This document shows positions 1 through 7,242 of a stretch of 23,335 bases of DNA, piece after piece. Below the pieces are notes generated by a model. That model was not told where the DNA came from and searched no databases. It was given only the letters and a program-made list of their open reading frames with translations. Origin of the DNA: Verrucomicrobiota bacterium (GTDB taxonomy: Bacteria; Verrucomicrobiota; Verrucomicrobiia; Limisphaerales; UBA8199). The stretch spans positions 1 to 23,335 of the forward strand of contig JAPLUA010000020.1 in assembly GCA_026397855.1 (NCBI GenBank). The letters are read 5' to 3'. The translations under genes were made by a program, and so were the position numbers. How positions within the stretch are numbered: the stretch's first letter is position 1; each line of letters begins with the position of its first letter.

Positions 1-507
1 CAGCTTCTCCCAGCCGTAGCCGCGCTCGGCCATCGCCGGGTAGGCGTCTGATTCCTTGAGCGCGCGCACCTTCGGGTCCTGCTGGAGCAGGGTGTTGTAG
101 GCGCAGGCGGACGAGGAGAAGAAATACCGGCGGGCCCCCGCGCGATAAGCGGCCTCGATCATGTGAGTGTTGATGAGCACGCTGCGGAGGCATTCCACGC
201 GAAAGCGCTCGATGAAACCCATGCCGCCCATGTCCGCCGCCAGATTATACACCTCGACGGCATCCTCGCAGAGGCGCTCGCAGTTCTCCCCGACGCTCAG
301 ATCCATGTGCAGGCATTCGACCCCGGGCACGCGCTGATACCACTCCGGCAGCGGTTTCTTGTCCGCCACGCGGATGCGGGTGAAGCCCTTGTTGCTGAAG
401 TAGCGGGCCAGCGCGCCGCCGATGAATCCCCCGGCGCCCCCGATGACAATCAGATCATCCTTCTTGAGCTTCGGATCCTTCTCAATCAGTCGTTTCGTCT
501 CTTGCAT
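1..507 (-). CDS. GDP-mannose 3,5-epimerase-like NAD-dependent epimerase (C-terminus beyond window)
   Basis: This is the first 169 residues of an extended short-chain dehydrogenase/reductase sugar-nucleotide epimerase; the gene runs off the left edge. The Rossmann NAD-binding motif GGAGGFIG is at residues 23-30. AADMGGMGFIE at 90-100 is a very characteristic string of plant-type GDP-mannose 3,5-epimerase. The catalytic-site stretch SSSACAYN follows at 131-138, then LKESDAYPA, and the YxxxK pair appears as YGWEK at 164-168. The family converts GDP-mannose to GDP-L-galactose or GDP-gulose, usually for cell-surface polysaccharide; the exact substrate here is inferred. The start ATG at 507-505 leaves a short N-terminal extension before the Rossmann fold, and no strong ribosome site precedes it. 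The next gene is transcribed divergently. An SDR epimerase of another specificity remains possible because the C-terminal substrate domain is not visible. Confidence 0.9.
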   Translation of the reverse strand, partial: MQETKRLIEKDPKLKKDDLIVIGGAGGFIGGALARYFSNKGFTRIRVADKKPLPEWYQRVPGVECLHMDLSVGENCERLCEDAVEVYNLAADMGGMGFIERFRVECLRSVLINTHMIEAAYRAGARRYFFSSSACAYNTLLQQDPKVRALKESDAYPAMAERGYGWEKL

Positions 508-601
508 AATCAAGTGCCTGTTCGTTTATACGCGCGTTTTTGTTTTGGCGGCACGCCGGTGGCATGGGGTCCAGACTGCAAGAGCCCGGTTTGTCATTCA
601 C

Positions 602-633
602 GCTTCGAGCGTGCCAATGCTTCGAGAATGCCA
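602..633. repeat. Imperfect tandem 15-base direct repeat
   Basis: GCTTCGAGCGTGCCA (602-616) and GCTTCGAGAATGCCA (619-633) differ at two bases and start 17 bases apart. They lie between two divergent genes, so they could be a regulator site, but no half-site symmetry supports that. Chance duplication is equally possible. Confidence 0.3.
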
Positions 634-693
634 CCCGCCCCGGGTTGCTGGCGAGCTTAAAGTGGCGAAGCAGGACAATCCGTGTAGCCGCAC

Positions 694-765
694 GTAGCCG
701 CCAACGTCAGTTGGCGCTGATCTGTCCTGCGAAGGAAGAGTGCGCCAACTAACGTTGGCGGCTAC
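694..765. repeat. REP-like inverted repeat
   Basis: Two 24-base arms, 694-717 and 742-765, are reverse complements with one mismatch and are separated by a 24-base loop. Each arm carries its own small palindrome, GCCAACGTCAGTTGGC in the left arm and GCCAACTAACGTTGGC in the right, so each arm can fold alone or pair with the other. This two-level symmetry in a non-coding gap is typical of REP/BIME-type repeats that RAYT-family transposases move. A protein-binding site or bidirectional terminator is possible, but there is no T-tract on either side. Confidence 0.65.
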
Positions 766-948
766 TTGGGATTGAATCCGCCCTGGCGGACGCCAAAGCC
801 GCAGTTAAAACTGGCTTTTGCGCGCAGCGTGTGGCTTACTCCGGATCCCTTTATGATGGACGCCCAGAGATCCGGTCGCGCCGGTTCGACCCGTTGCCGG
901 AACCAGCGCCCCGCTGGCTTGCGGAACGCCCCACTTTAACGCTCACGG

Positions 949-2718
949 ATGAAACAGCTCATTCTCATAGATTACACCGTCATCGCGATCTATATCATCG
1001 CCTCGTTCGCCATCGGGAACTACTATCATCGGAAGGCCGGGGCGTCGGTGGACGAATACTTCCTCTCGGGCCGGCGCACGCCGTGGTGGCTCATCGGCCT
1101 GTCCATGGCGGCGACCAATTACGCCATTGATTATCCCCTGGCCATCACCAAGCTGGTCGCCAAGAACGGCGTCATGGGCACCTGGTACGTGTGGTCGCTG
1201 GCAATCGCAGGCATTGCCACTACCTTCTTCTTCTCGCGGCTCTGGCGCCGGGCCCATGTGATGACCGATGCCGAGCTGGTCAAGTATCGCTACAGCGGCA
1301 GGCTGGGGAATGCCCTGCGCATCTTCAAGGGCGTCTATTTCGGCGTCATCATCAACTGCTTCGTCCTGGGGTGGATCTTCAGGGCGCTCATCAAGGTCAT
1401 GACGGCGCTGACCCCGTTCGGACCGTGGCAGATTCTCACCTTCTTCGTGGTCGTCACCATGATCTACACGATGACGGGCGGGCTGGCGGCGGTCATCATG
1501 ACGGACTGCGTTCAATACGTGATGATCATGATTGGCGCCATCGTGCTGGCCTGCTATGCCGTGGCCCACGTCGGCGGCATCGCCCAGATGTCGGCGAAGA
1601 TCAACACGCTCTACGAAGGCAAACACTACTTGGACTTCTCTCCCGGCCCCGGCGGCGGGCAAGTGATGCCGTGGTCGGCGTTCTTCGTGTATCTCTTCAT
1701 CCAATGGTGGGCGAACAAATACTCCGATGGCGGCGGCAAGCACATCCAGCGCATGAGCGCGGCCCGGAACGAAACCCACTCGGTGATCGGCACGTTCATG
1801 TATTCGATTCTCTACACGCTCTCGACCTGGCCGATCATCCTGGCGGCGCTCTGCTCGCTGATCCTGTTCGGCAAGCTGGCGGACCCGGAGATGGGCTACC
1901 CGCGACTGATGACCCTCCTGCCCAACGGTGTGCTGGGTCTCTGCGTCGTCGGCCTGTTGAGCGCCTTCATGTCCACCGTCTCCACGCACTTCAATCTCGG
2001 CCCCTCCTACCTGGTCAACGACATCTACCGCGCCTTCTTCGTCAAGGACGGCACGGAGAAGCATTACATTCTCGTTTCCCGGCTCGCCACCGTGCTCGTG
2101 GCCGCGGCCAGCATGATCCTGAGCATCTACATCGAATCCATCGCCGACATGTGGCAATTCGTGTTGTCGTTTGCCAGCGGCGCGGGGATTGTCTGGATCA
2201 TGCGCTGGTTCTGGTGGCGCATCAACGCCTGGTCCGAGTTCTCCTCGATGATCTGCAGCGCCGTGGTGGCCAGCTACTTCAAGCTCGCCCTTCCGGGGGT
2301 TCCCTACACCACCGCCCTGCTGGTGACGGTGACGGTGACCATCCCGGTCTTTCTGCTAGTGACCTGGCTCACCGCGCCGGTGCCCGACGAAGCCCTGCGC
2401 GATTTCTACAACAAAGTGAAGCCCGGCCACTGGGGCTGGCGTCGTATCGCCGACCAATACCATATCCAGCGCACGCCTTACCTGACGCGGGCCTTTGTGA
2501 ACTTTCTCCTCGGCACAATCCTGCTCTTCCTGATCAACTTCGGAGTCGGCACGCTCCTGTTGCGCTCGCTCTGGCTGGGAATCGGGGAAATCGCCGCCGG
2601 CGCGGTGATCGCCATGGTCCTGGTGCGACGCATCCAGGCCGAGCCGCACTCGGAAGCATCCGAACCCGGCCTGCGCGTGCCGGAGGTCCAGCCTGTGGTC
2701 CTGGTGGAATCCGCCTGA
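949..2718 (+). CDS. Sodium:solute symporter family transporter
   Basis: The 589-residue integral membrane protein has the length and pattern of the sodium:solute symporter (SSS/SLC5) family, which imports sugars, sialic acids, organic acids or amino acids with Na+. The N-terminus begins with a helix, followed by EYFLSGRRTPWWLIGLSMAA (residues about 36-55), which matches the family's start of helix 2. The stretch GLLSAFMSTVSTHFNLGPSY near residue 345 matches the helix that carries the Ser/Thr sodium ligands. Long hydrophobic segments run through to about residue 480. A hydrophilic linker and two more helices (about 520-565) follow, then a short charged tail. The substrate cannot be read from sequence. 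The gene converges on the glycoside-hydrolase-like gene, leaving a 28-base gap, so the transporter may import products of that enzyme; this is inference from position. Confidence 0.92.
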   Translation: MKQLILIDYTVIAIYIIASFAIGNYYHRKAGASVDEYFLSGRRTPWWLIGLSMAATNYAIDYPLAITKLVAKNGVMGTWYVWSLAIAGIATTFFFSRLWRRAHVMTDAELVKYRYSGRLGNALRIFKGVYFGVIINCFVLGWIFRALIKVMTALTPFGPWQILTFFVVVTMIYTMTGGLAAVIMTDCVQYVMIMIGAIVLACYAVAHVGGIAQMSAKINTLYEGKHYLDFSPGPGGGQVMPWSAFFVYLFIQWWANKYSDGGGKHIQRMSAARNETHSVIGTFMYSILYTLSTWPIILAALCSLILFGKLADPEMGYPRLMTLLPNGVLGLCVVGLLSAFMSTVSTHFNLGPSYLVNDIYRAFFVKDGTEKHYILVSRLATVLVAAASMILSIYIESIADMWQFVLSFASGAGIVWIMRWFWWRINAWSEFSSMICSAVVASYFKLALPGVPYTTALLVTVTVTIPVFLLVTWLTAPVPDEALRDFYNKVKPGHWGWRRIADQYHIQRTPYLTRAFVNFLLGTILLFLINFGVGTLLLRSLWLGIGEIAAGAVIAMVLVRRIQAEPHSEASEPGLRVPEVQPVVLVESA

Positions 2719-2746
2719 GTTCGCCTGAATCCGCCCTGAGGGCGCG

Positions 2747-5002
2747 TCAGATCTCCTCGCCCTGGCTGAACACGCTCACCTTCACTCGCGGCGCGGGTTC
2801 CGGCGCGGATGGGCAAACCAGCTCCATCCGGTTTTCCCCCGCACGCAGGCGGGGCGGCGTGCCCTTGAGGCTCTGACGGCCCAGCAGCTCGCCGTTCGAG
2901 CCGAACACCGCGAAGTCATCCCCGCCATTGTACTCCAGCCAGCCGCCTGAGGGCAGCTCGACGGGAAACTCGATTCGCTCTCCGTTCACCGTGAGCGCCG
3001 GATTCTTCAGCGTCGCCTGGACCATCGGCAGCGCCTTGATCGGGCCGACGCGGCATTTCACCGTGCGGCCGGGCGGCAGGTTTTGATACCAGACGCTCAC
3101 CGAGCTGACGACGTCGTAGCGAATCGTCTCGCGGTAGGCGTTGTACATGGATTTGCCGTCGTTCCACTGGTAGTTGCTCCAGCGCCAGGACTCCGTCTCC
3201 ACTAGCGGCAGGTAGCGCGGCCCGGTGAAATCCACGGCCACGTAGCGGTCCGCAATGGCCCCGTAAGCCAGGTGCTGCGGGCTTTCGAGGCGGACGGCGA
3301 TGAGTTCGCCCTGGCCGTCGCCCTCGATCCAAAGGCCCAGCGCCTGCTGCTTCTCCAGGTTGAGCGGCGGGACAAACTCGTGCGTGAGCCGGGTCCAGGC
3401 CGCGTTGCGCGGGACTTTGCCGGCGTTGGTGGCGGTGAGCAGCACGGCGGGCGCATGGGTCCCGTCCGGCACAGCGGCCACCGAGAAGGTCACGCCGTCC
3501 GCGGCGGTTTGCTTCCACGAGGTCATGTTGGTGCCGAAGTCCGCGATCAGCACGGCGCCCGTGGACTGGAAAGCGGCGGCGGCCATGAGCGATTCGAGCC
3601 GCAGCTTGAGCGGCTGCTCGCCGAATGCATTGGTCGCCTTCCAGGCGAGGGACCACGGTTCGGAGGCGACATGGGCCAGCGTTTCCAACCGGCGGAAGCG
3701 GGTCTGCCCAGCGGCGTTGGTGGAGAGGAGGAAGGCTTTGCCGGGCTCGCGGAGCTTGGCCTTGGCGGCCTCATCAAACGCGCCGGCATGGCGCAGGCCC
3801 TCGCACGTGCGCAGGATCTCCGCGTCGCGGCGGAGCAGCGGAATCTTCGCCAGCCGCTTGCGGTCCAGCCCGGCGGTGAGCGAGATGCCGGCATCCCAGC
3901 CGATGAGTTTGGCCCCCAGGTACTGGATCATCTCCGGAAATGCCGTGTCAATCTGGGGCGGGTTAAAGGACTGGAAATCCCACCAGCCGAGGTGCAGCGG
4001 CAGGAGCAGGTTGCCGTTCACGCCCGACGCGTGCATATCAATGTATTGCGCCTGGCCGCGCTGCGGATAATCCCAAGCCTGCCAGCGCGTGCGGTATTGC
4101 CAGAAATGGTGCCACATGGCGCTCATCTCCATCCCCACCGGCTTCTTAAGGTGCTTCTGGATCTCCACCACGAACTTGTCCGCCCAATACCAGCACTCGT
4201 CGTTGCCGCGCAGAATGGAGCTGCCGTCAATGGCATCCAGGTAGATGCCGTCGAAGCCGCATTGGTCCACGATCTCTGCATGGCGGGCGGCGATTTCAGT
4301 GAAGAGGGTGGACTCGACGTCGGGCACGAAGAGGCCGAAGCACTCCTTCAGATGCCGCGCCTTGTCGCCGCGGGCGTGGGCGGCGGCCTTGGTCCCGAGC
4401 GCGCCGCGCTGCACCTTGGTGAACCGCCAGGGCGGCTCCTTGCTCGCCCCGCCGAAGGTGATCAGCTCGTCGCCGACGTGCAGCACCACGCTGTTGTGCT
4501 CGAAGAAGCCGGTGACGGTGGTCATCGCGGCCGTGGACTCCGTGACCGGGACTTCTTTGGCGTCCGCGGTGAGATCCTCCGCGAGGGTGAAGGAGCGGAA
4601 GGCATCCAGCCGCGGATCGGGCACCGGTTGGACGTATTTGCTGTGCTTGTCAATGAAGAACGCATAGGTGTGGAAGATCGAGCCGATGCCCTCCTCGTGC
4701 AGGCGCGCGACGATGCGGGCGTAGGTGTCCCAGCCGTCCGGCCAGGTTTTGCGGTTCAAGGCGAACTCCCCGAACGTAAAGAAGCTCTGGCTACCGCCGT
4801 GGTTGTCAATCTGGGTGAAGCCGACGCTGTGGGCCATATCAATCCACTCCGTGACATTGCTTTCGGTGAGGGATCCGAAGTTGAAGAGATAGGAGCCGTG
4901 GTTGAAGGGGGTCTCGCGCGCCCAAGGTCCGGCGACCTTGCATAGCGGCAGTTCGCTGGCTGTTTGCAGCGCCTGCTGGAGCGCCGGGAGCATGGCCGGC
5001 AT
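2747..5002 (-). CDS. Secreted TIM-barrel glycoside-hydrolase-like protein, main part (frameshifted from its N-terminus)
   Basis: This 751-residue frame holds the catalytic-looking body of a larger exported protein. Residues about 36-345 read as a (beta/alpha)8 barrel. Strand-end signatures include TQIDNHGG (63-70), FDGIYLDAIDGS (250-261, D256 a candidate catalytic acid) and GMEMSAMWHHFW (290-301, E292 a possible partner). Between barrel elements lies a small insert (about 173-215) with HVGDELITFGG and the string QRGALGTKAAAHARG. The C-terminal about 280 residues look like beta-sandwich modules, including GTNMTSWKQTAADGVTF, as in carbohydrate-active enzymes. The ATG at 5002 is unlikely to be the natural start: the signal peptide and N-terminal domain lie upstream in the other frame (4839-5540). 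Joined, the protein would be about 930 residues. I cannot assign a numbered GH family, so activity and substrate are unproven. Confidence 0.75.
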   Translation of the reverse strand: MPAMLPALQQALQTASELPLCKVAGPWARETPFNHGSYLFNFGSLTESNVTEWIDMAHSVGFTQIDNHGGSQSFFTFGEFALNRKTWPDGWDTYARIVARLHEEGIGSIFHTYAFFIDKHSKYVQPVPDPRLDAFRSFTLAEDLTADAKEVPVTESTAAMTTVTGFFEHNSVVLHVGDELITFGGASKEPPWRFTKVQRGALGTKAAAHARGDKARHLKECFGLFVPDVESTLFTEIAARHAEIVDQCGFDGIYLDAIDGSSILRGNDECWYWADKFVVEIQKHLKKPVGMEMSAMWHHFWQYRTRWQAWDYPQRGQAQYIDMHASGVNGNLLLPLHLGWWDFQSFNPPQIDTAFPEMIQYLGAKLIGWDAGISLTAGLDRKRLAKIPLLRRDAEILRTCEGLRHAGAFDEAAKAKLREPGKAFLLSTNAAGQTRFRRLETLAHVASEPWSLAWKATNAFGEQPLKLRLESLMAAAAFQSTGAVLIADFGTNMTSWKQTAADGVTFSVAAVPDGTHAPAVLLTATNAGKVPRNAAWTRLTHEFVPPLNLEKQQALGLWIEGDGQGELIAVRLESPQHLAYGAIADRYVAVDFTGPRYLPLVETESWRWSNYQWNDGKSMYNAYRETIRYDVVSSVSVWYQNLPPGRTVKCRVGPIKALPMVQATLKNPALTVNGERIEFPVELPSGGWLEYNGGDDFAVFGSNGELLGRQSLKGTPPRLRAGENRMELVCPSAPEPAPRVKVSVFSQGEEI

Positions 5003-5540
5003 GGGCGCCGAACTTCGCCTCGCAGGAAGCGCGCAGTTCGTTCTGCAACGCCGGGAGGTTCTCCACGCGGGTCTGCAGGTTCAGCGAGAGAGCGCACGCG
5101 CCGAACGGTTCCGACGGCCGGCCAGCCACGCTGAGCGGCACGTTCAGGAATACCAGCGACTCTAGCCGGGGGCGGACCGCCTTGACCTGGAGCCGGATGA
5201 ACTCCGGATGTGGCTCGACCCCGATCACCGCTTCCGCCTGCCCGTCGCCCAGGCGGATCGTGAGCAGGCCGTTGGTGTAAGCCGCCGCCGTCGCGGTCAA
5301 TTCCTTGCCGTCGAGGCGCGCCAGGGCGCAGGGCACGCGCGCCCCTGGGCGCAGGTAGTTGGTGCCGGATGCGCGGTCCACGAACTCCAGATCCTGGCCG
5401 TCGGCGGAGATGACGTAGCGCAGGCGGGGGTTTTCTATCACGATCGAACCCTGGCCAGCGGCGCAGCTCGGGCTGACGCCGAGGCTAAGGAGCATGGCGA
5501 TCGCGAGGGAGAATAGCGGGGCTGAGTGCTTGAGTTTCAT
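4839..5540 (-). CDS. N-terminal part of the same secreted glycoside-hydrolase-like protein (frameshift near 5003)
   Basis: The start at 5540 is chosen because MKLKHSAPLFSLAIAMLLSL begins a good signal peptide ending near SCAAGQG; longer in-frame starts only add residues unlike a leader. Residues about 32-165 form a beta-rich domain (IVIENPRLRYVISADG, LRLGDGQAEAVIG-like strands, LESLVFLNVPLSV), as seen ahead of TIM barrels in many bacterial glycosidases. The meaningful reading ends at about EAKFGA, near 5003. Beyond that this frame turns Ala/Pro/Arg-rich down to its stop, while the frame one base along continues as a sensible protein. Removing one base in the GGCGCCCATG stretch joins the two. 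The cause could be a sequencing error or a real inactivating mutation. The upstream 144-base spacer is shared with the divergent ceramidase gene. Confidence 0.75.
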   Translation of the reverse strand: MKLKHSAPLFSLAIAMLLSLGVSPSCAAGQGSIVIENPRLRYVISADGQDLEFVDRASGTNYLRPGARVPCALARLDGKELTATAAAYTNGLLTIRLGDGQAEAVIGVEPHPEFIRLQVKAVRPRLESLVFLNVPLSVAGRPSEPFGACALSLNLQTRVENLPALQNELRASCEAKFGAHAGHAPGAPAGAANSQRTAAMQGRRTLGARDPLQPRLLSLQLRIPHRKQCHGVD

Positions 5541-5684
5541 AGCATTTGTCATTGTCCAATGTGCGCCGCCCATTCCGTTCGTTGGCGGCAACGCCCCCCC
5601 ATTATCTGCCAGCCGCGCAGAATGACAATGCATGAATTGGCTTGAACCGGGAATCGGCGTTGCCCATCGTTACGTCATAAGCTC

Positions 5685-7121
5685 ATGAGAACCGCTCTAA
5701 CAGGTGCAATCCCCGTCCTCCTGCTCATCGTGTGCTTGTTTGCGGGATGCCAACAGGCCGGTCCGCGGGCATCCTCCGGCGCCGCGCTCCGCGTGGGCTC
5801 CGCCGAAGTGGATATCACCCCGCCGGTCGGCTACCGGATGGCCGGCTACTTCGTCGAGCGCCTCTCGACGGGCATTCACGATCCGCTGCACGCCAAGGCC
5901 ATCGTGATCCAGCAGGGCCCGCGGCAGGTTGCGCTGGTCGCCTGCGATCTCATCGGGTTCTCGCTGAACGTGACCACCAACGCGCGCGTGCGCGCCAGCA
6001 AGCTGACCGGCATCCCCGTCTCGAACATTGTCATCTGCGCCACCCACAGCCACACCGGGCCGCTGTTTGACGGGCCGCTGCGGGAATACTTCCACGATGC
6101 CGCCCGCCAGCGCCACGGGGACGACCCGCAGGAGAAGGTTGATTACCCGGCTTTTCTGGTTGATCGCCTGGCGCAGGTCATCGTCGAGGCGCAGGCGCAT
6201 CTCCGGCCGGCCCGGCTGCAAGCGGGCGTGGCGAAGCAGGAAGGGCTCTCGTTCAACCGCCGTTACTGGATGAAGAACGGCCAGGTCCAGTTCAACCCGG
6301 GCCCGCTTAACCCCGACATCGTGCGCCCCGCCGGGCCGATTGATCCCGATGTCGGGATGCTTCTGGCGCGCGGCAAGGACGAGCAGCAGCCCTTTGCGGG
6401 CCTCACCGTGTTCGCCGTGCATTCGGACACGGTGGGCGGGACGGAATACAGCGCGGACTACGCCTATTTCCTGCAGCAGGCGCTGCGCCGGGAGTTCGGC
6501 AAGGACTTCATCTCCGCCTTCGGCCTCGGCACCTGCGGGGACCTGAACCACATCAACGTGAATGAGAAGCCCGTTACCCGGCCGAAGTTTGCCGAGACGG
6601 AGCGCATCGGCGGAGCGCTCGCGCAGGGGGTCATTGACCGCTCGAAAAGCCTGCCTTTCATGAGCAACCCTTCCCTGGCGGCGCGCAACGCCAGCGTGCA
6701 GGTGCCGTTTCAGCAGGCTACCCCGGAGCAGGTCGCCGCCGCCCGCAAGACCATGGAGAGCTTCAACGACACCAACGTCGACTTCCTTGTCAAGGTGGCT
6801 GCCGTCCGCACCCTCGACCTGGCCGAGCGCGGCCCCATCTACCCGATGGAAGTGCAGGTGTTCCGTCTGGATGCCGACACAGCGATTGTTTGTCTGCCGT
6901 GCGAGATCTTTGTGGACCTGGGCCTGGTGATCAAGAGGGCTTCCCCATTCAAGCGGACGCTGGTGATTGAAATTTGCAACGACCGACCGAGCTACGTGCC
7001 GACGCTCAAGGCGTTTGCCGAGGGCAGCTACGAGGTCACCAACGCCCGCGTCAAGCCAGGCGCCGGCGAGATCCTGGTGGACACAGCGGTGAAACTGCTG
7101 GGGGAACTCAAGTCCGAATGA
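5685..7121 (+). CDS. Neutral/alkaline ceramidase-like lipoprotein
   Basis: The 478-residue product begins with a lipoprotein signal: a hydrophobic stretch, then LFAGC, so Cys22 should be lipidated and the enzyme anchored outside the inner membrane. RVGSAEVDITPPVGYRMAGY (36-55) is the classic opening of the neutral/alkaline non-lysosomal ceramidase N-terminal domain. CATHSHTGPLF places the zinc-binding His pair at 121 and 123. A later FAVHSDTVGG followed by SADY offers the third His at 246. LPCEIFVDLGLVIK and the C-terminal SYVPTLKAFAEGSYEV match further conserved blocks with the Glu and Tyr expected at the metal site. The family cleaves the amide bond of N-acyl sphingosine, but many environmental members at this length lack the C-terminal immunoglobulin-like domain and have untested substrates. 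The gene is divergent from the hydrolase-like gene and precedes a permease on the same strand. Confidence 0.87.
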   Translation: MRTALTGAIPVLLLIVCLFAGCQQAGPRASSGAALRVGSAEVDITPPVGYRMAGYFVERLSTGIHDPLHAKAIVIQQGPRQVALVACDLIGFSLNVTTNARVRASKLTGIPVSNIVICATHSHTGPLFDGPLREYFHDAARQRHGDDPQEKVDYPAFLVDRLAQVIVEAQAHLRPARLQAGVAKQEGLSFNRRYWMKNGQVQFNPGPLNPDIVRPAGPIDPDVGMLLARGKDEQQPFAGLTVFAVHSDTVGGTEYSADYAYFLQQALRREFGKDFISAFGLGTCGDLNHINVNEKPVTRPKFAETERIGGALAQGVIDRSKSLPFMSNPSLAARNASVQVPFQQATPEQVAAARKTMESFNDTNVDFLVKVAAVRTLDLAERGPIYPMEVQVFRLDADTAIVCLPCEIFVDLGLVIKRASPFKRTLVIEICNDRPSYVPTLKAFAEGSYEVTNARVKPGAGEILVDTAVKLLGELKSE

Positions 7122-7179
7122 GGATCGTGGAGCGGGGAAGCATGGGAGCGTGGAGCGTGGGGCAACCTGCCTTCCTCCG

Positions 7180-7236
7180 CTTTCGGATTTCGGCCTTCGA
7201 CCTTCCTTCGGCCTTCGGATTTCGGATTTCAGATTT
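7180..7236. repeat. Low-complexity TTCGGATTT/GGCCTTCG repeat tract
   Basis: The gap between ceramidase and permease (7122-7242) is made of short repeated words. TTTCGGATTTCGG and GGCCTTCGGATTTCGG are near copies, interleaved with CGGCCTTCG and CCTTCCTTCGG. Just upstream, GTGGAGCG occurs twice within 7127-7160 in a purine-rich stretch. The tract is open in several frames but has no protein-like composition, and it ends seven bases before the permease ATG. It looks like a dispersed intergenic repeat inserted or expanded within a transcription unit. Confidence 0.55.
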
Positions 7237-7242
7237 CCCCCC

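Larger units (their letters stand above)
508..948. other. 441 bp divergent intergenic region
   Basis: This spacer separates the leftward epimerase from the rightward symporter, so promoters for both should lie here. I see no convincing -35/-10 pair and no credible gene; the short open frames across it have no recognisable content. It holds a pair of imperfect 15-base direct repeats (602-616 and 619-633) and a REP-like inverted repeat (694-765), both listed separately. A small palindrome CCGCCCTGGCGG lies near 779-790. Confidence 0.6.

Noticed and set aside
943..2157. 404-codon open frame antisense to the symporter
   Set aside because: It is a shadow of the symporter, rich in His, Arg and Asp with no domain. 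The forward frame has clear membrane-helix content and family motifs.
2719..2746. Terminator between the symporter and the hydrolase-like gene
   Set aside because: Only a short CCCTGAGGG palindrome is present, with no stable stem or T-tract.
3272..4945. 557-codon open frame antisense to the hydrolase-like gene
   Set aside because: It has a Gly/Arg/Val/Glu-biased composition with no recognisable motif. The opposite strand has a consistent barrel protein.
4995..5010. Programmed ribosomal frameshift in the hydrolase-like gene
   Set aside because: I see no slippery heptamer or strong downstream structure. A mutation or sequencing error at GGCGCCC is simpler.
7150..7242. N-terminal extension of the permease
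   Set aside because: It translates the intergenic repeat tract and would put a polar, Phe/Arg-rich tail before a standard APC N-terminus.
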